Assembly (NCBI GenBank): GCA_032718475.1
Contig: JAUCBJ010001021.1
Span: forward strand, 1-53,334
Source of the DNA: Nemertoderma westbladi
Lineage: Eukaryota; Xenacoelomorpha; Nemertodermatida; Nemertodermatidae
Direction of reading: 5' to 3'
Length of the DNA: 53,334 bases
Part shown: piece by piece, positions 32,702 to 42,412 of the stretch
Layout of the letters: every line of letters begins with the position of its first letter
Numbering within the stretch: position 1 is the stretch's first letter
Position numbers and translations under genes: made by a program
The notes under the pieces: generated by a model
The model's input: only the letters and a program-made list of their open reading frames with translations
Database searches by the model: none
What the model was told of the DNA's origin: nothing

Positions 32702-33805
32702 CTATTTACTAAGATTGGGTGGAGATTTGTAGTCTCCTGTCTCGTTTCTAGACTCCTCAAGGAGCACGAGACGTTGTACAGGCCTATCTACGGTACGTCC
32801 GTCAATAGTCCGCACAGTAACTGTCCTTACTACACCAGATGTAGGGTGCGTGGTCAAAATGACTCCAGTCAGCCAAAACCGTCTCTTCAGATTGGTTTCA
32901 GCCAATAAAACATGGTCACCTCGTCTCAAACATCGGGTATTAAGATACCAAGAGGTTCTGGTAGAAATAGAGGGCAAATAGTGCTTCTGCCATATTTCCC
33001 AGAATTTGTTGGCTAGCAACTGAGTGATTTTCCAAGCTTTGTTGCCGTATCCATAGCTATCGACAGGTACCAAAGTGGGCAACAATGTCGTCGGCGCCTG
33101 CATAAGCAGGTGTGCTGGTGTCAAGGCAAACTGTGAGTCATTATTGTCTGGGATCAAAGCGATCGGTCTAGTATTCAATACCGCTTCGATTTCTATTAAC
33201 AACGTCGTCAGTTGGTCGTCTGTTAATATGTGTTGCGTCGGTATTACTTTCGCCATAGCCATTTTTATTGACCCAATCAGCCTTTCCCAAACGCCGCCTC
33301 TCCATGGACTGTTGGAAGTGTTAAAGCTCCAAACAATACGGTGAGGACGTAGGTTTTGGTCCAACTTCTTTAAAGCTCTGGTAATTTCATTCCGTGCACC
33401 CACAAAGTTAGTCCCTTGGTCGCAATAAATGGATTTCACCAATCCACGTCTAGCGATAAATCGATGTAAGGCTAGGATAAAGGCGTTGGTGGTCAAGTCT
33501 GTCACACGCTCAATATGGACAGCTCTGATGGCCATGCAAGTGAAGATCAATCCCCAACGTTTTACCTGTACCCTTCCGCATTTCGCGATTATGGGTCCAA
33601 AACAGTCTATCCCTGACTCAGTGAAAGGGGGTCTAAAAGCCTGTAATCTTGCTAATGGTAGTTCACTCATTTCTTGGTGTCCTATCCTCGCGTGCACCTT
33701 CTTACAAATTATACAGTTCCGTGTTACCGAACTCAGTGCCTTGCTAGGCCTAATCAGTACGAACCTCGAGCATAAGTGTGATAAACAGTGATGTCTACCT
33801 ACGTG
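32702..33805 (-). pseudogene. BEL integrase with C-terminal DUF5641-type region
   Basis: Starts in a zinc-binding HHCC module (KHVGRHHC, then NCIICKK). The DDE core follows: GIDCFGP (first Asp), IYCDQGTNF (second Asp) and GGVWERLIGS (catalytic Glu). The C-terminal stretch characteristic of BEL integrases is FWEIWQKHYLPS, RRGDHVLLAE and RTVTVRT. The core is open from 33697 to the stop at 32702. An in-frame TGA lies near 33810, and TAG lies further upstream at 33941. No palindromic 20-mer interrupts it. Confidence 0.93.
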
Positions 33806-33940
33806 TTTGAGTCATACATGTGCATCCAGTATCATAGCGCGCAGTAACTCGTGGTGTTGCGGTATGATGAAGTCAAGTGCAAAGTCAATGTTTTGGAGTC
33901 TGGACTTGTGACAAAGTAAGCCCCTATAGATAATCGGACT

Positions 33941-34603
33941 CTAACTCAAAATCGGTGAAGACTTGATCTGTTTACCCTGATTGATCGCTGTGAACTCTCG
34001 TGCAAAATATCGCAATTGATAATGACGAATAATATCAACTTCACAAAGACCAACTTCCTCTAAGGTAAGTCTCCTAGGAAAGTCGCATTTGCCTCTGGCA
34101 TATAGTCTCAAACGTTTGAGCCATGCTAACTTGCGGCACGCGTCAGTCCATGATCTAGTTAGGTTTACTATCCTGTCAACGTAAGTGTTAGTGACGTCAT
34201 CAGGTAAGGTATAGTCAAAATGTGGATACTTGTTCGGACTTGGTAGGCCCACGGGCCTTCCGGTAGGTGTCTCCCTTTGTGCAATAGGTTTGTCTAAGTC
34301 CCCAAGTGATTCAATCTCCACAGTCTTACCTTTACCATCCACACCCAGTGAATTGACTGGCAGTAACGGTTTCAACTCTACAGTACAAGTGTGTTCCTGT
34401 GAGCTTGTAAGCTTCCTAACCTTAGTCACACGTTTACCTGTAGACGGTAAGTCAAGTATTTTCCTTGAGCGGAGTGTGATCGCTGTGGCCACACCTTCGT
34501 CCAAAGAAGTCAAATTTGGTAAGTTGTCAATCGCTAATGGGTGTGTACTAGTCCGCTCCAATGGATTCATTGCGTCCTTAGAGTACACGTCGTTACCTTC
34601 CAA
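33941..34603 (-). pseudogene. BEL pol: linker between RNase H and integrase
   Basis: 220 codons in the same frame as its neighbours. The C-terminal half (SWTDACRKLAWLKRLRLYAR, then LTLEEVGLCEVDIIRHYQLR) fits the pre-integrase region of BEL polyproteins. The N-terminal half is low complexity and carries a palindromic 20-mer read GRPVGLP. It ends at an in-frame TAG (33941-33943). Confidence 0.75.
34242..34261 (-). repeat. Palindromic 20-mer, copy 6 (compensated variant)
   Basis: GGTAGGCCCACGGGCCTTCC. Relative to the common form, T to C on one arm is matched by A to G on the other, so the stem pairing is kept. The coding change is GRLASLP to GRPVGLP. Confidence 0.85.
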
Positions 34604-34609
34604 TTGTTT

Positions 34610-35040
34610 GTCTAATGGAAAGTCTAGTAGACAGTCTGATGAGGCATCCGGTGAACAGTCTGGTGAGATGTCTGGTGAGACATAGAACGGAACTTCCGGC
34701 TAATTGTCCTGTCGTCGGTCCCAAAGAAAGTCTGGTGTAGCTTCTGTCAGAAAGTCTGGTCTAATGTCTAGTGGACAGTCTGTCGAGATGTTTGGTGGAA
34801 AGTCTGGTGAGATGTCTGGTAGACAATATGTCGAGTGTTCTATAAAACAATCTGGCGAATATTCTGGAGAACAATCTGGTGTCGCTTCTGGTGAATAATC
34901 TGGCGAGTCATCTGGTGAACAATCCAGCGAAACGTCTGGTGAAATCTCCCGCAGAACATCCGGTGAAAGATTCGTACGAACGTCTGGTCGAGAGTCTGGT
35001 GAGACATCTGGCGTAATGTCAGGTCTAACGTCCAGGTCAT
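34610..35040 (-). repeat. 12-bp tandem repeat in pol encoding SPDx tetrapeptides
   Basis: On the minus strand about 30 degenerate units encode SPDC, SPDD, SPDY, SPEA, TPDV and similar, crossing an in-frame TAG at 34700-34702. It lies between RNase H and the pre-integrase region, where BEL polyproteins normally have a compact linker. Confidence 0.85.
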
Positions 35041-35587
35041 CAGATTTCGTCCGTCCTTGTTTCCTCTTGACCTTGGCGTTGGCTTTCGCTTTAGATTTGA
35101 CAACTGTGTCGATTTTTATCTCGGCACCCTCCGTTATGGTATTAGTTGTCGCGTCGAAAAACGGTGGCCATTCGTCTGATGGTCGTTGTAGGAAATCGGG
35201 TCCTCTAAACCAAAAGGATTTATTGTCCGGTTTACAAAAGTCAATCGGTAGCATCCCCCGTGACGCGATGTCAGCTGGGTTCAGCTTCCCTGGACAGTGA
35301 CGCCAATCTTGTTTGACCGACCGGTCTAATATTTCAGCCCATCTGTTGGCTACGAAAGTCTTGAACTTGAATGTTTCGTTGTTTATGTACCAAAGTACCA
35401 ACGTCGCATCTGTCCAATATGTGACCTTCAAGTTAGCCTCCAGCTCGCGTTGAACTAGACTGACAATATCGGAGGATATCGTCCTGGTTTGCAGCTCTCC
35501 ACGAGGTACAGTCATATACTTCAACGGCATTGTTCTAGCCCTTGAAGTAACGAGAGACACTTCGTAGCTGTCCGATGTTAGCGTCAC
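34700..35587 (-). pseudogene. BEL RNase H and following low-complexity region
   Basis: The first 170 residues are the BEL-type RNase H region: MPLKYMTVPRGELQTRTI, YWTDATLVLWYI (Asp ligand), FKTFVANRWAEIL, WRHCPGKLNPADIASRG and FRGPDFLQRP. The remainder is the SPDx repeat. It is frameshifted relative to RT near 35600 and stops at TAG 34700-34702, with the same frame continuing beyond. Confidence 0.9.
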
Positions 35588-35603
35588 TGAAGCTGTGAAG
35601 CTC

Positions 35604-36827
35604 TCAATTGGCAGGAAAGGTGGTCTGCAAAGGAAAGTATACCCTTGGTATGGTATAGTCTTGTAAGAACGTCAGTTGGGCTTCCCAGTCCCTCCATTGC
35701 TCAGCTAACTTTTCTGGAATGGGATCGTCCCATTCCAGTCCGGCTTGCCAAATGCTGCGGAGTATGATCCTGGCATGTAGGATCACTGTACTAATGAAAC
35801 ACAATGGGTCATACAATCGACTCATGGTCGATAAGCAAGTCCTCTTAGTGAGAGGTCTAGTCTGTCCGTTGGACCTTACACATACCCTAAAGTTGTCGGT
35901 GTTCGGGTCCCAACTAAGTCCTAATACCTTGGTCGTAGGTAGAGGTTCTAGGTCTAAGTCAAAATCACCTCCACTGCGATCCGTCGGGTCGAATGAGTTC
36001 ACTAATTCGGGTTTGTTGGAAACAAACTTCGTGAGGCGGAATCCATCCTCAGCGAGACAATCTTGGAGTTGGTGTGCTACGGTCATAGCGCGCTCCAGAG
36101 TGTCACAACTCTTGAGGCCGTCATCCACGTAGAAGTCTCGTTCCACTGTCCGAACTACTTCTGCGTCAAATTGGTCTTGTCTGTCCAATGCAGTCTGCTT
36201 TAAGGCATACATGGTGCAGTTGGGGCTGTCCCTGGCTCCTAAAACTCTTACCTGCATTTGGTAAGTTTCTGGCGGAAGTTCTAAATTTCCATCCGGATAC
36301 CAAAGAAACCTCAAACTGTCCCTGTCCCGCTCCAAAGCCTTAACCTGGTGAAACATGGCCTCTACGTCACATGTGAAAGCCACTTTGCATTGTCTAAAAT
36401 GCATTAGGACTCCCATGAGGTAATTATTCATATTCGGCCCATCCATCAGTTCGCTGTTCATAGACATCCCTTGGTAAAGCGCAGCGCAGTCGTTGACTAC
36501 ACGCACCTTGCCAGGTTTGTCCGGGTGTCGAACAAAATGATGTGGCAGGTAATATGTCTGATCTGTGGTTACCTCGGGATTTAACATCCTAATGGCGTAT
36601 CCCTTTTGGAGATACGTCTGAAGTTGCGCATAGTATTGCATATGGGCCGTGTCATCACGCAACAATCGCTGCCTTATTGATTTGAGTAGCCTCAAAGCAA
36701 GCGGGTAGTTGTTAACGAGCTTAGGTTGTCCATTGCCCCAAAACATGCCTACTTTGTAGTGGCCATTCACAGTCTGGCGAATGGTATCTCTCATAATATT
36801 TAATGACCATTTTTCCTGTTCTGACAT
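35604..36827 (-). pseudogene. BEL reverse transcriptase with A17-type C-terminal region
   Basis: 407 open codons. RT motifs in order: YYLPHHFVRHPDKPGKVRVV with NDCA, CDVEAMFHQVK (first Asp), LRFLWYPDG, FYVDDGL (YVDD at 36120-36131) and RLTKFVSN. Then comes the region typical of BEL pol (TKVLGLSWDPNTDNFR, STMSRLYDPLCFIS, RIILRSIWQAGLEWDDPIP). Catalytic residues are present, but the frame is closed off by frameshifts on both sides (near 36840 and 35604). Confidence 0.95.
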
Positions 36828-36974
36828 AGCGGTCTCGTAACTACCGGGTTTGCTGAGTCCTGTTCTAACAATTTAATGGTCCGTTCAGTCAGCAGTCGGT
36901 CAAGCGCTGCTTGCACTGCGCCATGGTCCTCATCCACGTCTTCGTCCACTGCGGTGGCTAGTATCAATGTGTCT

Positions 36975-36994
36975 GGTAGGCTCGCAAGCCTTCC
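36975..36994 (-). repeat. Palindromic 20-mer, copy 7
   Basis: GGTAGGCTCGCAAGCCTTCC, read GRLASLP. It is the third unit of the 78-bp tandem in element orientation. Confidence 0.9.
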
Positions 36995-37052
36995 GGTGTC
37001 ACTAGTCCGCATCGAAAAGTTGTGAGGCGGTTTGACAACCTTCTGATCTGTC

Positions 37053-37072
37053 GGTAGGCTCGCAAGCCTTCC
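37053..37072 (-). repeat. Palindromic 20-mer, copy 8
   Basis: Same sequence, exactly 78 bp from copies 7 and 9. Confidence 0.9.
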
Positions 37073-37130
37073 AAGATCAATGACCGGTGTCGAAGCCTGG
37101 TGGGTGGGGTCAATGACCTTCGGATTTTTC

Positions 37131-37150
37131 GGTAGGCTAGCAAGCCTTCC
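37131..37150 (-). repeat. Palindromic 20-mer, copy 9
   Basis: GGTAGGCTAGCAAGCCTTCC, one base different in the loop. Read GRLASLP. Confidence 0.9.
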
Positions 37151-37213
37151 AAAACCCTCGTTCATCGAGTCATCCACAGCAACAACCCTTTGGTCTTCAG
37201 TAGTCAATACAAC

Positions 37214-37834
37214 CTAGTTTACTGCAAGTAGTTGTAAGTCAGAGGTCCATGTGGTTGTGTCCAGATCAGTTACGTCAGTATCGGTTACGTCAGCATTAGC
37301 GACGCAAGTCTGTCGTAGTGCAGTCTGTACAATTGGACCACAGGAGTGTGTAGGAGAATTATCTATCGTGGTAGTCAATAAACTACACGTACTCAAAACG
37401 TCGTCCTCCTGGTCACTTACCTCTAGTGAACGCACTGGTGCTCTAGTATACCAACCTATGGGAGTTCTACATGCGTATGGGTTGCCCGCTGTAATAACAG
37501 ATGGGTGTGTCTCCCATACCTGATGTAAGTTAAACTGGTCTGTCCCAATCAACATCGCGATTGAACGATAGTTAACAGGACATTCCGGTATTCCAAGATG
37601 TCGGAAATACTTACGATCTTCCGGTGATTGCTCTGGCACAGGGCTGAGCAACTTACTAAAGTCCTTCGTAGCTGCAAAGGTCAAATTTCTTACCGGAAGT
37701 AATGAGCGCTCCTCCTTGTTGTGTTCCGCTTTGGAAAGAAGAGTGTCTAAGGTTAATTTTACTCTCGTCACTGGGATCGCTCTCTTACCATGCATGCTGC
37801 TTACAGTATACTGAGCAGTCTTACCTTTACTCAT
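37214..37834 (-). pseudogene. BEL protease-region segment
   Basis: 206 codons matching the aspartic-protease-associated part of BEL pol: RKYFRHLGIP, IAMLIGTDQFNLHQ, then NPYACRTPIGWYTRAP, a pattern typical of the DUF1758/protease C-terminus. The catalytic Asp itself would lie upstream, near a frameshift between 37834 and 37936. It ends at TAG 37214-37216. Confidence 0.75.
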
Positions 37835-37935
37835 GTCCGTAACTATGTCTGCTACTTGTTCGTCGACGTACTATGCGATGACGCAGAGTCTAAGATAGCG
37901 TATATACACTTGCTCCCTCGGGTTCCGGTAATCTT

Positions 37936-38919
37936 TCAAGGAATCACGCTAAACCCTTTCAATTGGTTCTTTGTGAGGAGTGTTATCGATGGTTGTTCCT
38001 CCCCCACATGCACATAAAAGGTGTCGTCTTCCTCCTCGTCCTCATCCGATGATCTTGATTGATCCATACAATCTGTATAGAACGTGCGAATCTCGCGTGG
38101 CGCATGCTCTTTATAAAGTGCGTCGCATCTAGCCGCCTTATCTGGATGCTCTCGTCGAAAGCGTTTGGTCGGAGTATGACTATTTGTGTGAAGTAACGCG
38201 TCGTGGTTACGTCCACATAGAGGACATATATCGTCGCTCGGGCAATCCTTCCGGACGTGTCCAGGCTTGGTACATCTCCAACAAGAATCCAAAGATCGAA
38301 TTTGAAGTCTCCTTTCTTCAACTCCCAACTCTTTAAAAGCGCGACATCCACGTAGTTTATGTCTTCTGTGGTTTCTGCCGTTCCTTTCGCAATATGAGCA
38401 TCCCACAAATTCTGCCGGCAACTGTTTTCGTGGCTGCTTGGTGCCGATAGGCGTCAGAACTTTAGAAGTTTCTGTTGGGGTGGCATAAGTCACAGCCTTC
38501 GCGTTCGTCGGAAATGGTTTGGTCCGAGTCGGCACAGCAATAGCTATTCCTTCTGCTGCTATATGGTGGTCAGTGTAGTTTGATTGAGTCTCAACTACGG
38601 CCTCCCGCGAAATCAGTTGGTAGACGTCGGTAAGTTTTAATAGCCCACCGGCCTCTTCATGCTGATACTCATTACGTCGCCATTCTCGTCGTAATCGATG
38701 ATGGAGTCGACCGATTATCCTAATGAGAACTGTCGGTGCATTGGCATACTCGAGTTGTCCAATGGACCGTAAAGTCCCTATAGTGTTCTTTATTTCATCC
38801 GCGAGTCGTAGAAGATCGATCGGTTTCGAAATGCTTCCTCCTCTACAGAGGTCTTCGATAATAGATTTAGCCATAGCTACGTTGCCACCGTAAATCGAAT
38901 ACAAGCGGTCGTACACCAA
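37936..38919 (-). pseudogene. BEL gag C-terminal part with zinc knuckles
   Basis: About 327 codons. Helical capsid-like region, then Cys/His motifs: CSYCERNGRNHRRHKLRGC, CWRCTKPGHVRKDC (a perfect CX2CX4HX4C) and CPLCGRNHDALLH. These are the usual BEL gag and nucleocapsid features. A Glu/Asp-rich stretch follows (SSDEDEEEDD). The frame is shifted relative to the upstream gag near 38970 and relative to protease near 37900. Confidence 0.85.
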
Positions 38920-39668
38920 CTCAAAGGCATCTGGAACACCAATAAAGGTCTCCGCTAATCGTTTCGGCTACCAGACAGAACCTGGAGCAAGTAGTTAAAC
39001 TTCTCCGTCGAGGTGAAGGCACACTTTTCGATCTGGGACTCTACATAGTCTACCAGCGTATGCCAGTGCTTTGCGTTGCCAGAGAACTTCGGCGGTAATC
39101 CATGTCTAGCCGCAATCTTCGCAATCTCGCTAACTAAATCCAACTGTCCGCGTCCCTGTTCAGTTGCATCGTCCAGTCGTTCCCTTCTGCGCGTCGTCCG
39201 TCGGTAAGAAATATTAACGGGATCTTCTTCTCGATGGTTCGGAGTCTGTCTAGTCTCCTGTTCTCTCCTTGGTGGTTGATGTTGTCTAGGTTGTTCCAAC
39301 TCCACGCTGGTTCGCGATCGATCCGACGGTTGCGCTTCGAGTCACTCTTCGAGTTGAGCTAGTCGGTCCGTTACAGGTAGCATTATTTCGGTGAGTCTGT
39401 TGGTGCAGATCGCTTCCGCTGGTTGCAATGTGGGTTTCTGCAAAGGTGTTGCTCATGGAGGATTGCCGATGTATTGGTTGGTCGATCTCTCCTCCCGTTT
39501 GTAATCAGCTGCCACTGCCACTCCAGTACGGAATATTTCCCATTCCGTCGACTCCGAGTCACTGGATGAGTCGCTGTCATCCGGATAAGGTGGTTGGCGG
39601 GTTCGCGTACAGCGTATTATTCTTCGTCGTGTTCGTTGTGGTCTGGGATCTATGGCTCTCCGTCGTTC

Positions 39669-39688
39669 GGTAGGCTCGCAAGCCTTCC
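39669..39688 (-). repeat. Palindromic 20-mer, copy 10
   Basis: GGTAGGCTCGCAAGCCTTCC, read WKACEP in gag. It starts a 93-bp unit repeated at copy 11 (shared downstream words CACGAAGTC.TAGGTCTC). Confidence 0.9.
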
Positions 39689-39761
39689 ACGAAGTCGTAG
39701 GTCTCATTAAACTTGGTTCGATCCTGTGGGTACTACCCACATCCGTTGTCCTTCATTGTTT

Positions 39762-39781
39762 GGTAGGCTCACAAGCCTTCC
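39762..39781 (-). repeat. Palindromic 20-mer, copy 11
   Basis: GGTAGGCTCACAAGCCTTCC, read WKACEP. An in-frame TGA follows three codons later. Confidence 0.9.
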
Positions 39782-40828
39782 ACGAAGTCATAGGTCTCGT
39801 CGAACATTGTGTCAACGGTCGAATAAAATAGTCGGGTTTCGTAGTCGGTCTGTAAATGACTGGGTTCGCGCAGCACATCACAGGTTTAACTGCTAACGGC
39901 TTACTTACCTGCTTAATTGTCATAAATACAGATTCCTCTCTCCCTACAAGTAGACTACGACTTACTGTAGGTGGACGATTTACTTTACCTTTTAGGATTG
40001 GCGATGAAGTTGCCCTAGGTTGCGGTATTTCCGTCACAACAAACCTGTTACCTTGCGTTGAGCGCACAGGTGATATTTCTTTAGGTTTCGTAACAAAAAC
40101 CGGTTTTATTGGAGTTGTAGGTTTGAGCATAGGAATCACTTGTGGAAAACGTTTACAGTAATCCTCGACGAACTCCTCTCCTCCATCTATCGCTCCCACA
40201 CTTCCTTCCTCGATTTGCTTCTGAATCCCGCGATATCGTGTCTCCATGCGATCCAGGGCAGACAAGTCATGTCCAGCTCGAGATCTTATATATCTACCTC
40301 TCGCGTCGAGTTCGAGGTCCTCTTGCGCATTCGCTGCCTCGCGCGATCTGCGATTTAGTTCGAACTGGAGTTGCATCTCCCTTTCGTGTTGATCTGCTAC
40401 CTGTTGTTGTGCCGCTAACTCCGCTTCCTGTATAGCTAAACGAGCGTTTATTTGTCTCGCTTCCAACTTGGCATGAGCGTCGGATGCTGCTTTCTTCCAT
40501 GCTAACTCGTCAGCTGCCGCCTGTCGTGCTAACTCATCGGCTGCTGCCGCTGCGGCCGCTTCTCGCGCTAAGTCCTCCTCTAATCTCCACATCTCAGATG
40601 CTTCGAACTCAGCTTGAGCTTGGAGTTTCGCAAGTTTTGCTACATCCTCTCTGCCCTGTCTTTCTCCTTCGATGGTGATCTGTGCCATCTGCCATTGCGC
40701 TTCTTCCTCGGCGACTTGTTGTCGGCGTGCGACCTCCTGTTGTTGTCGAGTAATTACAGACGATGTCCTACTAATGTTGCCAACGTCGCTCCGTACACTA
40801 ACGAACGATCTATCCAGTGGTGGAATTT

Positions 40829-40848
40829 GGTAGGCTCACGAGCCTTCC
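40829..40848 (-). repeat. Palindromic 20-mer, copy 12, contains a stop codon
   Basis: GGTAGGCTCACGAGCCTTCC. On the minus strand it is read in the third frame as MEGS then TGA. Other copies have CGA at this place, so the stop fits one C-to-T change at a CpG. Confidence 0.9.
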
Positions 40849-41573
40849 ATCGTTAGAACTTCCGTCGTCCCTTGCAGTTCGACTTCCGGTTCTTCGATCG
40901 GTACGCCGTTTCTACGAAGAAAATTGGTGAGCGTCTCCAACCTCCCGTCCAGGCGATAGAGTTCTTCTTCCTCTTCGGGTTGCAACAACACGTCCAAAAC
41001 TGACTCACCTAGCAGTTGGTCGAACTGCTCCTGTTGAGCCAATCTTATTACTGACTTAAACTGGATGAGGCTTTCCCTCGCACTTACCAACTTATCTATT
41101 ATCTTTACCTGAGTAAAGTTGTCGCCACGCAACTCTGCAAGTTCGTGTAAACCTTTAAGTTTATCTACGGAAAAATGTACCCTACTTTCTATCCTTACCT
41201 GTAAGGTGTAGAACTCGTATCTCGACATCAGGGCAGTTAGCTCGCGTAAAACGCGAAAACCTTCTCCGAAGTTTCGAGTTATCTGGGCCATGTGTCCTCC
41301 TATACTCCTAATAACATTTTCTTGGCTTCCCGCCAAGCTTACCATGTCTGGTTCCCGCGACCTGGTCTGCGGGACGGTAAGGAAATCTTCGATTCTGCCG
41401 TCGCCACGATTTGCCACTTCCGGTGTTTCCGTTCGGGGCACCGGCGACGCACGCGGTGTGACATCGGTGGAATCTCGGGTTCTCCTTCTCGGTTCGTCTA
41501 CTGTCGATCTGTCCGGGTCGCACGAGTCATAGTCGGTAGGTGGGTATCGAGTCGAATGTGGTGTGTCACTCAT

Positions 41574-42412
41574 GTCTTATTATATACGTCAAGTACGGGT
41601 AATAAAATGTCAAAGTATCAGAATGTCGAAATGTCAAAATGTCAAAATGTCAAACTTACCTTGGTATATATATATACTATATATATATACCCTAACCGGT
41701 ACAAATAAAATCAAAGTATATAATAAAATATGTAATAATCTAGCCCACCGGCTAAATTTGTACGAATAAGTGAGATAACGGTATACGTTACCAAAATGTA
41801 GATCAACAAGTACAACTAATAGGCAAAACAGCAACGTCTAACGGGAAATAAGTACCAACAACACTACTAATTAGACAGTGAAACCCACAAATTTTGAGTA
41901 CTACTATGCTCTTAAGTTTGAATGACACGAGTCGTAAAACTTACGCTCCTTTGATCTTCCAGTCGTGCAAATTCCCAAATACAAACCGGACGTGGGTCGT
42001 TCGACGTCGCGGACGAATTTTGTGTCTCCCAAACTTTGCGAAAAGCGGTCTAATCCCTCGAAGCGTTCCAGAAATGAGTCCTTGAGTCCTGAAAAGTCGA
42101 AGGTGAGAGTTTTACTTCTACTCTATGAAAAATCTTCCTAGGTACCGATACAACCTGGTCTTTAAACCCTATGTAACTTTTCAAGTACCGAAAGTAACAC
42201 CGCACACACACGGTGTAAAACAAATTGCTATAAACTAACTATTAGCTAGTCAAATATTAAATACGAAACTACTAGCTACCCTAAAAGCCTACTGAAGCAA
42301 CGTACAAAATGTTGCCTTACAGAAGGAACGAATACTATTTTATATATTCTCCGGCAGGGTCTACCTTACTTTTTAACTAATCTAGAATATTTAATAATAA
42401 AATATTCCATAC
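41574..42412 (-). other. 5' leader of the BEL element
   Basis: Between the 5' LTR and the gag ATG. It holds an ATGTCAAA short tandem (about 41606-41650) and a TATA dinucleotide tract. A TGG lies three bases inside the LTR edge, where a primer-binding site would start, but the following AT-rich bases (AATATTTTATT) do not match a tRNA end I can name. Confidence 0.55.
41654..41662 (-). promoter_or_regulatory. Consensus splice donor in the BEL leader
   Basis: AAG|GTAAGT on the minus strand (GTAAGT = plus 41654-41659), upstream of the gag ATG. It could serve a spliced RNA for the frames beyond integrase, with the candidate acceptor at plus 32021-32022. This is inference from consensus only. Confidence 0.35.

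Larger units (their letters stand above)
36840..37207 (-). pseudogene. BEL pol: protease-RT linker with three 26-residue repeats
   Basis: Contains three copies of a 78-bp unit, each starting with the palindromic 20-mer read GRLASLP and followed by a diverged 19-residue spacer (KNPKVIDP, TDQKVVKP and so on). A helical stretch (QAALDRLLTERTIKLLEQD) leads toward RT. It is in the same frame as the protease segment, after a TAG at 37214-37216. Confidence 0.75.
38955..41573 (-). pseudogene. BEL gag N-terminal part, one frame with four in-frame TGA codons
   Basis: A single reading frame of about 870 codons from ATG at 41573, interrupted only by TGA at 40836-40838, 39753-39755, 39453-39455 and near 39345. 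Segments: an acidic/Arg-rich N-terminus, a helical region (EFYTLQVRIESRVHFSVDKL), and a long Ala/Glu/Gln coiled coil (about 40690-40300, EEDLAREAAAAAAADELARQ). A variable linker with three palindromic 20-mers follows, then the BEL gag signature LPPKFSGNAKHWHTLVDYVE with EKFNYLLQVL. The frame breaks by a shift near 38970. The coiled-coil part makes this gag longer than usual. Confidence 0.8.

Noticed and set aside
42385-42412. Primer-binding site next to the 5' LTR
   Set aside because: A TGG is present three bases inside, but the next bases are AT-rich and do not match a tRNA 3' end I can identify.
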